Shown here piece after piece: positions 19,596 through 28,690 of a stretch of DNA of 64,000 nucleotides. The notes beneath the pieces are model-generated. The model saw only the letters and a program-made list of their open reading frames with translations, did no database searches and was not told the DNA's origin. Both the position numbers and the translations under genes were made by a program. This DNA comes from Massilia sp. UMI-21 (GTDB lineage Bacteria; Pseudomonadota; Gammaproteobacteria; Burkholderiales; Burkholderiaceae_D): positions 1,364,001 through 1,428,000 of the forward strand of contig CP063848.1 of assembly GCA_015277795.1 (NCBI GenBank), read 5' to 3'. The first letter of the stretch is position 1; the number at the start of each line of letters is the position of its first letter.

Positions 19596-20657
19596 ATGAA
19601 AAAACTAGCATGTGTACTCGCGCTGACCAGCGCCTTCGCGTCGTTCGACGCCGCAGCCTGGGGCCGTGACGGCCACAAGGCCGTGGGCGCCATCGCCGAC
19701 AAGCTGCTCAAGGGCAGCTACGCGCAGAAGCAGATCCAGGCGCTGCTGCTGCCGGGCGAGTCGCTCGAGTCGATCGCCAACTGGGCCGACTGCGTCAAGG
19801 GCACCTACTGCGGTCCGCAGACCACGGAGATGGTCGACTACGTCAACGGCAACCCGAAGCACAGCGAGTACCACTACACCGACGTGCCGTTCCAGCTCGA
19901 GAAGTACCACGACCATGGCGTGGGCACCTCGGAAGTGGACATCGTCCAGACCCTGAAGCAGTGCATCGCGGTCCTGCAGGGCAAGACCGATCCGGCGCTG
20001 AACCCGCACAAGTTCACCAGGCGCCAGGCCCTGATCCTGCTGACCCACTTCGCCGGCGACATCCACCAGCCGCTGCACGTGGGCGCGGCCTTCGTGAGCA
20101 AGGACGGCAAGTTCGTGGTGCCGAAGACCCATGCCGAAGTGGACGAGACCGCGATCTTCGATTCGCGCGGCGGCAACAACCTGCTGCTGGACGACGCCAA
20201 AGTCAGCGCGCTGGCCGATGGCCTGATCGGTCCGGGCCAGCCGGCGCCGGTGCGCGAAGGCGTCCCCAAGGCACTGACCAAGCCCTTCCACTCGTACTGG
20301 GACAGCACCACGGTCGACTATGCCTTCCGCCGGATCCAGACCAAAACCCCGGACCAGTTCGCCGCAGCGGCGATCGCCGGCAACCCGCAGGTCGCCAAGG
20401 CCCAGGGCGATCCGATCACCTGGCCGGTCCAGTGGGCGGACGACGCCCTGGTGGTGGCGAAGCTGGCCTACCAGGATGTGGTGCCGGGCAAGATCACCCC
20501 GCAGACCAGCAAGAAGGGCGACACCTACTACACCTTCGCGCTGGAAGTGCCGCAGAACTACCCGGTGCCGAGCTCGGCAATCGCCAAGACCCAGCTGATC
20601 AAGGGCGGATACAACCTGGCGGCGCTGCTGCAGGCGATCTTCCCGGAAAAGTCCTGA
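19596..20657 (+). CDS. Exported S1/P1-type nuclease
   Basis: Zinc-dependent nuclease/3'-nucleotidase acting on single-stranded DNA or RNA. The signal peptide ends just before a Trp (DAAA/WGRDGH), and in this family the mature N-terminal Trp is itself a zinc ligand, so the processing site fits exactly. Other zinc and active-site blocks are visible: SIANWADCVKG, YHYTDVPF, LLTHFAGDIHQPLHVG, GGNNLLL and FHSYWD. The start chosen gives MKKLACVL because AAGGA (19586-19590) is well spaced for it; an ATG six bases upstream is also possible. It lies downstream of the nucleotidase and ends at a strong terminator. Confidence 0.93.
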   Translation: MKKLACVLALTSAFASFDAAAWGRDGHKAVGAIADKLLKGSYAQKQIQALLLPGESLESIANWADCVKGTYCGPQTTEMVDYVNGNPKHSEYHYTDVPFQLEKYHDHGVGTSEVDIVQTLKQCIAVLQGKTDPALNPHKFTRRQALILLTHFAGDIHQPLHVGAAFVSKDGKFVVPKTHAEVDETAIFDSRGGNNLLLDDAKVSALADGLIGPGQPAPVREGVPKALTKPFHSYWDSTTVDYAFRRIQTKTPDQFAAAAIAGNPQVAKAQGDPITWPVQWADDALVVAKLAYQDVVPGKITPQTSKKGDTYYTFALEVPQNYPVPSSAIAKTQLIKGGYNLAALLQAIFPEKS

Positions 20658-20664
20658 GCATCCG

Positions 20665-20704
20665 GTGCCGATGAAACACGCTAACTTTCATCGGCACTGT
20701 TTTC
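20665..20704 (+). terminator. Rho-independent terminator after the S1/P1 nuclease
   Basis: GTGCCGATGAAA (20665-20676) pairs perfectly with TTTCATCGGCAC (20686-20697) across 9 bases, followed by TGTTTT. It starts 7 bases past the stop codon. Confidence 0.92.
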
Positions 20705-20738
20705 AACCCCGACCCTGCCGCCTGTGGCGGTTCATACG

Positions 20739-21950
20739 ATGAAACGCCGTCTCGTTCGTATCGCACTGGCCGTGCTGGTGCTCGCCGCGCTGGCCTGGGT
20801 GCTGCTTGCCAGCCTGCGCGGTCCGGCCCTGGCCGCCTACCAGGTGGCGGCGGGGCCGCTGGTGCAGACCGTGGTCGCCACCGGCCGGGTGGCGGCGGTG
20901 TCGCGGGCGCAGGTCGGCAGCCCGGTGACCGGCGTGCTGGTCGAGCGCCGCGTGCAGGAGGGCGACCGGGTCCAGCCCGGCGACGTGCTGGCGGTGGTGC
21001 GTGCCGACGAGCTCGAAGCTGCCATGCGCGAAGCCGAGGCGGCGCTGGCCCAGTTGCAGCAAGCTACCCGCCCGCAAGCCCAGGCCGGCCTGCGTGAAGC
21101 CGAAGCGCGGCTGGCCCAGGCGGGCCGCGAAGCAGGGCGCCGGCGCGCGCTCTACCAGAAGCAGATGATCACCCGCGAAGCGATGGAGCAGGCCGTCCAG
21201 GCCGAGACCGTGGCCCGTACCGCCGTCGAGCAGGCGCGCCTGAATGTCCGTGCGCTCGCGGCCGGCAGTCCCGGCGAGGCCCTGGCGCGGGCCCGGGTGG
21301 CCAGCGCCAGGGCGCAGCTGGCGAAAACCACCATCCGCGCCGAAGTCGCCGGCACCATCCTCACCCGCGACGCCGAGCCGGGCGACCTGGTCCAGCCGGG
21401 CCGGGTGCTGTTCGAGATCGCCCGTGCCGGCGACACCGAGATCATGGTGCCGGTGGACGAGAAGAACCTCGAAGTGCTGGCCCTTGGCCAGGCGGCCGTG
21501 TGCATCGCCGATGCCTTCCCGATGCAGCCGTTTCCGGCAAGGCTCAGCTTCATTGCCCCCGCCGTCGATCCGCAACGCGGCACGGTCGACGTGCGCCTGG
21601 CCGTACACCCGGTGCCGGGCTTCCTGCGCCAGGGCATGACGGTGTCGGTCAACATCGAAACCGGCCGGCGCGCGCGCGCCATCGTGGTGCCGAACGACGC
21701 CCTGGTTTCCACCGAAGGCAGGCAGAGCGAGCTGTGGCTGGTCTCGGATGGCCGCGCCACGCGGCGCCGGGTGGCGCTCGGCCTGCGCGGCCTGACCCGG
21801 ACCGAGGTCACCTCCGGCCTGCGGGCCGGCGACTGGGTGCTGGCCGATGCCAGAACCACGCTGGCGCCCGGCGCGCGCGTACGCGTCGTGCCGGCCGCGC
21901 CCGGCGCCGACGCCGCGGTGCGCAAGGAATTGCCGGTCAAGCTGGACTGA
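20739..21950 (+). CDS. Periplasmic adaptor of a MacAB/HlyD-type exporter
   Basis: Membrane-fusion protein linking an inner-membrane ABC transporter to an outer-membrane channel. The 403-residue protein has one N-terminal membrane anchor (about 6-24), a lipoyl-like segment split around a coiled coil (VGSPVTGVLVERRVQEGDRV ... KTTIRAEVAGTILTRDAEPGD), an alpha-helical hairpin (about 90-165, Ala/Gln/Glu-rich) and a beta-barrel and membrane-proximal region. The ATG at 20739 gives MKRRLVRIAL; the GTG at 20724 adds five residues. It is followed 4 bases later by the permease gene. The substrate is unknown. Confidence 0.9.
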   Translation: MKRRLVRIALAVLVLAALAWVLLASLRGPALAAYQVAAGPLVQTVVATGRVAAVSRAQVGSPVTGVLVERRVQEGDRVQPGDVLAVVRADELEAAMREAEAALAQLQQATRPQAQAGLREAEARLAQAGREAGRRRALYQKQMITREAMEQAVQAETVARTAVEQARLNVRALAAGSPGEALARARVASARAQLAKTTIRAEVAGTILTRDAEPGDLVQPGRVLFEIARAGDTEIMVPVDEKNLEVLALGQAAVCIADAFPMQPFPARLSFIAPAVDPQRGTVDVRLAVHPVPGFLRQGMTVSVNIETGRRARAIVVPNDALVSTEGRQSELWLVSDGRATRRRVALGLRGLTRTEVTSGLRAGDWVLADARTTLAPGARVRVVPAAPGADAAVRKELPVKLD

Positions 21951-21954
21951 TGCC

Positions 21955-23149
<1,195 letters not shown>

Positions 23150-23157
<8 letters not shown>

Positions 23158-23863
23158 GCGCGATAGCCACCAGGAAGTACTGCGCCTGCAGGGCCTGCGC
23201 AAGAGCTACAACGTCGGCAAGCCGACCGAGGTGGAGGTGCTGCATGGACTCGACCTGTCGCTGCAACGCCGCGATTTCGCGGCGCTCGTCGGGGCATCGG
23301 GATCGGGCAAGAGCACCTTGCTCAACCTGATCGGCCTGCTGGACCGGCCCAGCGCGGGCGAGCTGTTCCTGCTGGGCGAGCCCACCAGAAACATGAGTGA
23401 TGCCCGCCGTACCGCGCTGCGCGGCAGCACGGTCGGCTTCGTGTTCCAGTTCCATCACCTGATCCAGGCCTTCACGGCGCTCGAGAACGTCCTGATGCCG
23501 CTGATGGTGGCCACCGGCAAGCCCACGCCGGCACAGCGCGAACACGCACGCGGACTGCTGGCCCAGGTCGGCCTGGCCGGATTCGAAGGCCGCAAGCCGG
23601 ACCAGCTTTCCGGCGGCCAGCAACAGCGCGTGGCCGTCGCGCGCGCGCTGGTCACCCGTCCGGCCCTGCTGCTGGCCGACGAGCCGACGGGCAACCTCGA
23701 CACCCGCTCCGCCGCCGAGGTGTTCCAGCTGTTTCGCCGCTTCAACCGCGAGTTCGGCTGCGCGGTGCTGCTGGTCACGCACGATCCGCGCCTGTCCGAA
23801 CAATGCGACCGCACCATCACGCTGGTGGACGGGGTCATCGACAAGGACGAACTCGCCGGCTGA
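23150..23863 (+). CDS. ABC transporter ATP-binding protein (MacB/LolD-like)
   Basis: ATPase partner of the preceding permease, 237 residues. All nucleotide-binding motifs are present: Walker A GASGSGKST, Q-loop FVFQFHHLIQ, signature LSGGQQQRVAVARAL, Walker B LLLADEPTGNLD, and the switch His in LLVTHDP. The VEVLHGLDLSLQRRDF segment before Walker A is typical of the LolD/MacB branch. The start overlaps the permease end by 8 bases. Whether the complex exports an antibiotic, a peptide or a lipid is not visible. Confidence 0.94.
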
Positions 23864-23958
23864 CGCGTGGCGGCCGGCAGATGGCGTGCGCGGCGCGTCC
23901 GCCGGCCGGTCTTGATAGAATCCCGCTCAACGACGACCAACGACCCCACCGGACCGAC

Positions 23959-24819
23959 ATGATCCCCACCACCAAGGCCGCCGCGTGCGCCGCCTGCCTC
24001 TTTCTGCCGCTCGCGGCCGGCGCCCAATCCAGTCCCGAACGCCATCTCCCCCTGTGGGAAATCGGCATTGGCGGCGCCGCGCTCTCGACGCCGTCCTACC
24101 CGGGTTCGGACGAGCGTGAGTCGCGCGTGCTGGTGTTTCCGAACATCGTCTACCGCGGCGAAATCCTGCGCGCCGACCGCTCCGGCATCGCGGCGCGCCT
24201 GTTCAGCAGCGACCGCGCCGAACTCGACGTGGGTTTCGCCGGCGCCCTGCCGTCCGATTCGGACGACGTGGACGAACGGGCCGGCATGCCCGACCTGGGC
24301 CCGCTGGTGGAGTTCGGCCCGCGCCTCAAGCTGCGCCTGGCGGACCTGGGCAACAATCGCCGGCTGCGGGCGGAGTTTCCCTTGCGCGCCGTGATCGAAG
24401 CGCGCGGCGGCCTGCACGGACGCGGCTACACCTTCGAACCGCGCCTGGCCTACGAGATGGCGGGCGAACGCAGGCTGTGGACATTGGAGGCCAATGCATC
24501 GGTGGTGCTGGGCGACCGCCGCATCAACCGCCACTTCTACGAGGTGGCGCCTCAGTACGCCACGGCGGTACGTCCGGCCTACACGGCGGACGCAGGACTG
24601 CTCCTGACCCGCCTGGGCCTGTTCGGCTCGAGCCGCATCAACCAGGATGTACGCCTGTTCGGCTATCTGCGTTTCGAGAGCTACCAGGGGGCGGCGAACC
24701 GCGACAGTCCCCTGCATGTGAAGAACAGCGGGGTCTCGGGCGGAATAGGGGTGATGTGGACCTTCAAGCGCTCGGCGGCGCGGGCCCGCGGAGGAGAAAC
24801 GGTCGATCCGAGCCTGTAA
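23959..24819 (+). CDS. MipA/OmpV family outer-membrane protein
   Basis: Beta-barrel of the MipA/OmpV family, 286 residues. A signal peptide (cleavage near AGA/QSS) precedes the family-typical opening WEIGIGGAALSTPSYPGSDERESRVLVFPNIVYRGEILRADR (read in parts). Strands rich in Arg/Leu follow, with a late SGVSGGIGVMWTF strand. The family includes MltA-interacting scaffolds and porin-like proteins. It starts 95 bases after the exporter ATPase on the same strand and could share its transcript, but no direct link to export is shown. The start at 23959 gives the signal peptide directly; upstream in-frame codons lie in the ATPase end. Confidence 0.85.
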   Translation: MIPTTKAAACAACLFLPLAAGAQSSPERHLPLWEIGIGGAALSTPSYPGSDERESRVLVFPNIVYRGEILRADRSGIAARLFSSDRAELDVGFAGALPSDSDDVDERAGMPDLGPLVEFGPRLKLRLADLGNNRRLRAEFPLRAVIEARGGLHGRGYTFEPRLAYEMAGERRLWTLEANASVVLGDRRINRHFYEVAPQYATAVRPAYTADAGLLLTRLGLFGSSRINQDVRLFGYLRFESYQGAANRDSPLHVKNSGVSGGIGVMWTFKRSAARARGGETVDPSL

Positions 24820-24822
24820 GCA

Positions 24823-24840
24823 CCGTGCGGGGCCGCACGG
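24823..24840. terminator. Short GC stem after the MipA-like gene
   Basis: CCGTGCGG (24823-24830) pairs with CCGCACGG (24833-24840). It lies 3 bases past the stop, without a T run. Confidence 0.45.
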
Positions 24841-24855
24841 CAGGGGGGCAGCGAT

Positions 24856-24883
24856 ACCCGGGCGGCGCATGACGCGCCCGGGT
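24856..24883. terminator. GC-rich stem-loop between convergent genes
   Basis: ACCCGGGC (24856-24863) pairs with GCCCGGGT (24876-24883) in the gap where the MipA-like gene and the minus-strand low-complexity gene converge. It could stop transcription from either side; no long T tract on either strand. Confidence 0.5.
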
Positions 24884-24893
24884 TGGCGAACAC

Positions 24894-25277
24894 TTACTTG
24901 GTGCCGCCGTCCTTCGCATCCTTGTGCGAGGACTTCTTGTCATGCTTGGCTTGCTTGTCCTGCTTGGCGTCGGCCTTGTCGGCTGCCGCGGCCGCGCTTG
25001 CCGGCGTTGCCGGGGTGGCCGGCATAGCCGGGGAAGCCGCGGTGGCCGCGGTCGCGCCGGTGCCGCCGGTGGTCGACGACTCGGTCGTGACCGTGGTGTC
25101 GGTCGCTGCGCCTGCCTCGGTCGCCGGAATGGCCGGGGTAGCAGGCGTGGCGGGCATGGTTGCGGTGGTGGCGGTCGGAGGAGTTGCCGCGGTTGCCGGC
25201 GTGGCCGGGGTGGCGGTCTGGGCGAATGCCGAGGTGGCGGACAGGGCGACGATCAGGGTAGCAATGGTGTGCTTCAT
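24894..25277 (-). CDS. Exported Ala/Thr/Pro-rich low-complexity protein
   Basis: 127-residue exported protein of unknown function. After a signal peptide (MKHTIATLIVALSATSAFA/QT) comes a long Ala/Thr/Pro region built on ATPATP-type units (about 21-92), interrupted by a Thr/Ser/Gly patch (TDTTVTTESSTTGG). A highly charged Lys/Asp/His tail follows (about 97-127, KADAKQDKQAKHDKKSSHKD). No cysteine and no enzymatic motif. The shape, a flexible linker with a cationic tail, suggests a surface or periplasmic binding role, but this is a guess. The ATG is preceded by AAAGGA on the minus strand, supporting translation. Confidence 0.65.
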   Translation of the reverse strand: MKHTIATLIVALSATSAFAQTATPATPATAATPPTATTATMPATPATPAIPATEAGAATDTTVTTESSTTGGTGATAATAASPAMPATPATPASAAAAADKADAKQDKQAKHDKKSSHKDAKDGGTK

Positions 25278-25671
25278 GGGATAAATCCTTTCTGATTACG
25301 GTTCTGGCGTACGTTTATCGTGTCACCTAGGCATTCAACGGGCCGCGGATGAACGCTGTTGACCGTCTTTACAAAGCCTTACGGTAGTCACAATTGCTAA
25401 CAAGTTCGGCAATAAGCCGTGGCGAAGGGCAAGAGCGCGGCGCGTCAGGGTTTGCGTTGGAGGCAGTGGAGGGGGGCAGGCCGAAGGCCTCAGGCCGCCA
25501 CCTGCGGGTGGCTGGGCTAGCGGAGCGAGCGTCGCTCGGGGAGAACAAAGGCGCGCACCAGCTGCCCCGGCCTTCAGGACAGCATGGCGTCGCAGCGCGC
25601 AGGCGCGGCATCGGGGCCGGGCCGGCGCGTCATCGCTCGCGGGCGCAGCGCCCGGAGCTGGAAATGCAGTA
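25278..25671. other. Non-coding stretch with several short inverted repeats
   Basis: About 390 bases without a convincing gene. The left part (to about 25410) is of mixed composition and should hold the promoter of the low-complexity gene. The right part (about 25420-25660) is GC-rich with several short self-complementary runs (for example GGCCGAAGGCC, and GGAGCGAGCG facing CGCTCGG). Small open frames exist on both strands but have no recognisable protein features. Confidence 0.5.
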
Positions 25672-26235
25672 TCAGGCCTGCTTCTTGCGGCGCGCGGCGA
25701 CCAGTCCGGCCAGGCCCAGGCCGATCAACAGCACCGAGGTAGGCTCGGGTACGGCGCTGCCCGCAGCCTTGACCGACCATACGCCGCTGATATAAGCGTT
25801 GGTGTTGTAGTCGTAGGTGTTGTAACCAGCAACGCCCTGGCTGTACGCATACAGCTCGCGCTGAGGAATGCTGACGTCGTGGAAGTAATTGGTGTAGCTG
25901 TAGCCGCTTGGATAGTCGGCGTCGATGAACAGGAAATTGTTCTGCAAGCCATCGAACGAAGCGACGCCGCCACCCGACTGCCAGCTCCAGCCGCCCCACT
26001 GGTTGGTGATGCTCGACGCGTACAGGCTACCGCTGTTGTTGAAGGCGACCCCATTGATGAACGCGGAGATGTTCGACAGATCGGTGATCAGGTTGCCGTT
26101 TGCGGTACCGGTAAAGCTGCCGTTGACCACGACGCCATTGCTGAAGGTGTATTGGTAGTCATAGATGGCGCCGGCATGGGCTGGTGCAGCGAAGGCTGCA
26201 GCGATCAAGGCTGCGATGTTGATCAGTTTGTTCAT
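25672..26235 (-). CDS. PEP-CTERM sorting domain protein
   Basis: Exported protein of 187 residues destined for the exosortase/PEP-CTERM surface-sorting system. A signal peptide (MNKLINIAALIAAAFAAPAHA) is followed by a Gly/Asn/Ser/Tyr-rich mature region without catalytic motif. At the C-terminus stands a canonical sorting tail: VPEPTS, a hydrophobic helix (VLLIGLGLAGLVAA) and a basic end (RRKKQA). The start was chosen because it gives the signal peptide directly; the 26 residues upstream are not signal-like and cross the promoter. No exosortase is in the window. A sigma-54-type promoter lies 39 bases upstream. Confidence 0.93.
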   Translation of the reverse strand: MNKLINIAALIAAAFAAPAHAGAIYDYQYTFSNGVVVNGSFTGTANGNLITDLSNISAFINGVAFNNSGSLYASSITNQWGGWSWQSGGGVASFDGLQNNFLFIDADYPSGYSYTNYFHDVSIPQRELYAYSQGVAGYNTYDYNTNAYISGVWSVKAAGSAVPEPTSVLLIGLGLAGLVAARRKKQA

Positions 26236-26273
26236 TGTGCTTTTCCAGGAATGGTTATTCTTGCCTCCTCTGT

Positions 26274-26289
26274 AGCATTTTCCGTGCCA
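26274..26289 (-). promoter_or_regulatory. Sigma-54 (-24/-12) promoter of the PEP-CTERM gene
   Basis: On the minus strand TGGCAC, 5 bases, ATGCT. The invariant GG and GC are separated exactly as in RpoN promoters (consensus TGGCAC-N5-TTGCW, one mismatch). It is 39 bases upstream of the ATG. PEP-CTERM genes are known RpoN/PrsR targets in several Proteobacteria. Confidence 0.7.
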
Positions 26290-26563
26290 CAGGTTTTTTT
26301 CTTTATTAATCAATCACCTGTGTAATTTCTCGCATAATTTCCCAGTCGAATGTAATCTTTCCCGAAAAAAATCTAAGTTTCCAGGAAACACAAAGCGCGT
26401 TGGGATGTCCATATGCGACATCGAGCGCGGCGAGGGCGGCTTCAGGCCGTCTGCCTCGTGCCGGAAACCTCACCAACGTAGGTCGTTGACCTTGTTCATG
26501 TAAGAAATCTCGACATGCGAAGCGTGCGGCGGTCAAGGTGACGGTTACACGTACTGGACGGTT

Positions 26564-26592
26564 CAAAAAAAAGGCCTGCAGCGATGCAGGCC
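26564..26592 (-). terminator. Rho-independent terminator of the nucleoside importer operon
   Basis: On the minus strand GGCCTGCA, loop TCGC, TGCAGGCC, then eight T residues. It lies about 20 bases past the stop of the last permease gene. Confidence 0.93.
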
Positions 26593-26612
26593 TGTATTCG
26601 TCCAGTGATGGA

Positions 26613-27578
26613 TCAGCGCGATTTGACGAAAGGCTTGCCCAGCGCCTTCGGCGCCACCGATTTGGCCATCAGGCCGGCCAGCACGATCACGGTCAGCACG
26701 TAAGGAATCATCTGGATCAGCGCGCCCGGAATGCGGCCCACCACCGGCAGGTCGACGCCTTCGATCTGAACTTGCACGGCGCCGAAGAAGCCGAACATCA
26801 GGCAGCCCAGCACCGTGTGCAGCGGACGCCAGTTACCGAACACCATGGCGGTCAGCGCCAGGTAGCCGGCGCCGGCGGACATGTCACGCAGGAAGAAGCC
26901 GCTCTGCACGATCGACAGGTAGGCGCCCGAGAACGAGCACAGCACGCCGGCGATCAGCATCGCGGTGTAGCGGGTGCGCTGCACCGAGATGCCCGCCGCG
27001 TCGGCCGCATGCGGATTTTCGCCGCAGGCGCGCAGGCGCAGGCCGAAGCGGCTGTGGTAGAGCACCCAGTGCACCAGCGGCAGCAGCAGGAAGGCGAGGT
27101 AGACCAGCGCCGTCTTGCCGCCGATCACGCTGCCGTACAGCCAGCCGATGAAGGGGAGGTCGGCCACCGCCGACATGCCCGGCAGCACGATGTCGGTCAG
27201 GCGCGCTTCGCCCAGGTCCGGGGTACGGCCGCCCTGCTGGAAGAAGTACTGGGCCACCACGAAGGTCAGCCCGCTCATGGCGATGTTGATCGCCATGCCC
27301 GCCACCAGCTGGTTGCCTTTCTGGGTGATCGACACGTAGGCCTGCACCATGGCGAGGACGCACGAGGCCAGGATGCCGGCGGCGATGCCGAGCCACGGGT
27401 CCTGATAGCTGTAGGCGACGCCGGCCGACACGAAGGCCGAGGCGAGGATCTTGCCCTCGAGGCCGAGGTCGATCACGCCGCTGCGCTCGGCGAACAGGCC
27501 GGCCATGGCTGCGAAGATCAGGACCGGCGCATTACGGATCGTCGAGACGACGATACTGGCTAATTGAAAGTCGTCCAT
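26613..27578 (-). CDS. Nucleoside ABC transporter permease, second subunit
   Basis: Inner-membrane permease of the BMP-linked importer (NupQ/YufQ and BmpC-type partner), 321 residues. Several hydrophobic helices are evident (for example IRNAPVLIFAAMAGLFAERSG, VSAGVAYSYQDPWLGIAAGILAS, LVYLAFLLLPLVHWVLY) together with the branched-chain-type permease loop AERSGVIDLGLEGKIL and RACGENPHAADAAGISV, which in this family contacts the ATPase. It begins 3 bases after the first permease and is the last gene of the operon before a strong terminator. Substrate, nucleosides or deoxynucleosides, is inferred from the surrounding genes. Confidence 0.92.
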   Translation of the reverse strand: MDDFQLASIVVSTIRNAPVLIFAAMAGLFAERSGVIDLGLEGKILASAFVSAGVAYSYQDPWLGIAAGILASCVLAMVQAYVSITQKGNQLVAGMAINIAMSGLTFVVAQYFFQQGGRTPDLGEARLTDIVLPGMSAVADLPFIGWLYGSVIGGKTALVYLAFLLLPLVHWVLYHSRFGLRLRACGENPHAADAAGISVQRTRYTAMLIAGVLCSFSGAYLSIVQSGFFLRDMSAGAGYLALTAMVFGNWRPLHTVLGCLMFGFFGAVQVQIEGVDLPVVGRIPGALIQMIPYVLTVIVLAGLMAKSVAPKALGKPFVKSR

Positions 27579-27581
27579 GGC

Positions 27582-28673
27582 TTATCCCTTGCTTGCCTTA
27601 TTCGATGCGTTGATCAGTTTGAGGACGGCGGGCGCGTACAGGTTTTCCATCGCGCCGCAGAACAGGATGATCAGTCCCTGGATGAAGATGAAGGTCTCCT
27701 GCGGGATGTTCGGCTTTTCCAGCGACAGGTCGAAACCGCCCTGGATCAGCGCGCCGAACAGCACCGACGACAGGAAGATGCCGATCGGGTTCTGGCGGCC
27801 CATCAGGGCGATCGCGATGCCGATGAAGCCGGCGCCGGCAGGGAAGTTCAGGCTCAGATAGTGGGTCGAGCCGAGGATCGAGTTGACCGCGGCCAGGCCG
27901 GCCAGCGCGCCCGAGATCAGCATCGCGACGATGATCATGCGGCTGATGCGCACGCCGGCGTAGTGGGCCGCGTGCTGGTTCAGGCCGGTGGCCTGCAGCT
28001 TGTAGCCCCAGGGCGAGCGCGAGACCATCACGCCGTAGATCACCAGCGCGCCGATCGCCAGGAAGAAGCCGATGTTCAGCGGGGTGTCGCCCAGCGCCGG
28101 GAACCACTCGCCCAGACGCGGCATCCACGCAGTTTCCGCAAAGACGCGGCTGGCCGGGTTCTGGTCGCCCTCGGGGATCAGCTTGAGGATCAGGAAGTTC
28201 ATCAGGCTGGCGGCGATGAAGTTGAACATGATGGTCGTGACCACCACGTGGCTGCCGCGCCTGGCCTGCAGGTAGCCCGGCAGGAAGGCCCAGGCGGCGC
28301 CGAAGACGGCGCTGGCGATCATCGCCAGCGGAATCAGGAGCCAGGGCGAGAGCGAGGCGTCGAAAGCGAGCATGGCCAAGGTCAGCCCCAGGCCGCCCAG
28401 GTACATCTGGCCTTCGGCGCCGATGTTGAACAGGCCGGCCTTCATCGCTACCGAGACCGCCAGGCCGGTGAACACGAAGGTGGAGGCGTAGAACAGGGTG
28501 TAGCTCAGGCCTTCCGGATTGATGATGGCGCTGTTGACCAGGATCTGCAGCGATTCGAGCGGGCTTTCGCCCAGCAGGTGGATGACCAGCGCCGCCACCA
28601 GCAGCGCTGACAGCAGGTTCAGGACCGGCAGGACGAAGCCAGAAGCCCAGCGTGGGAGTTCAGTGGTTTTCAT
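27582..28673 (-). CDS. Nucleoside ABC transporter permease, first subunit
   Basis: First membrane subunit of the BMP-type importer (YufP-like), 363 residues. It has multiple helices (LPVLNLLSALLVAALVIHLLG; TLFYASTFVFTGLAVSVAMKAG; LLIPLAMIASAVFGAAWAFLPG) and the family loops FNIGAEGQMYLG and ATGLNQHAAHYAGVRI that couple to the ATPase. It starts 17 bases after the ATPase gene and is followed 3 bases later by the second permease, so all are one operon. Paralogous permease pairs of this kind import purine and pyrimidine nucleosides in characterised relatives. Confidence 0.93.
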   Translation of the reverse strand: MKTTELPRWASGFVLPVLNLLSALLVAALVIHLLGESPLESLQILVNSAIINPEGLSYTLFYASTFVFTGLAVSVAMKAGLFNIGAEGQMYLGGLGLTLAMLAFDASLSPWLLIPLAMIASAVFGAAWAFLPGYLQARRGSHVVVTTIMFNFIAASLMNFLILKLIPEGDQNPASRVFAETAWMPRLGEWFPALGDTPLNIGFFLAIGALVIYGVMVSRSPWGYKLQATGLNQHAAHYAGVRISRMIIVAMLISGALAGLAAVNSILGSTHYLSLNFPAGAGFIGIAIALMGRQNPIGIFLSSVLFGALIQGGFDLSLEKPNIPQETFIFIQGLIILFCGAMENLYAPAVLKLINASNKASKG

Positions 28674-28690
28674 GAAGGATCGGCTAACAA

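Larger units (their letters stand above)
26236..26612. other. Gap between the PEP-CTERM gene and the importer operon
   Basis: About 375 bases. Its left end holds the sigma-54-type promoter and an inverted repeat CACAGGT (26288-26294) / ACCTGTG (26316-26322); its right end holds the importer operon terminator. The middle (about 26400-26560) has an open frame on the minus strand without recognisable features and is not called. Confidence 0.6.

Noticed and set aside
25420..25660. Open frames on both strands in the GC-rich gap, considered as a small gene
   Set aside because: No family resemblance, no convincing ribosome-binding site, and the sequence is dominated by short inverted repeats.
26306..26566. 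86-codon minus-strand frame between the PEP-CTERM and importer genes
   Set aside because: It starts beside the importer terminator and runs towards the sigma-54 promoter; no protein features seen.
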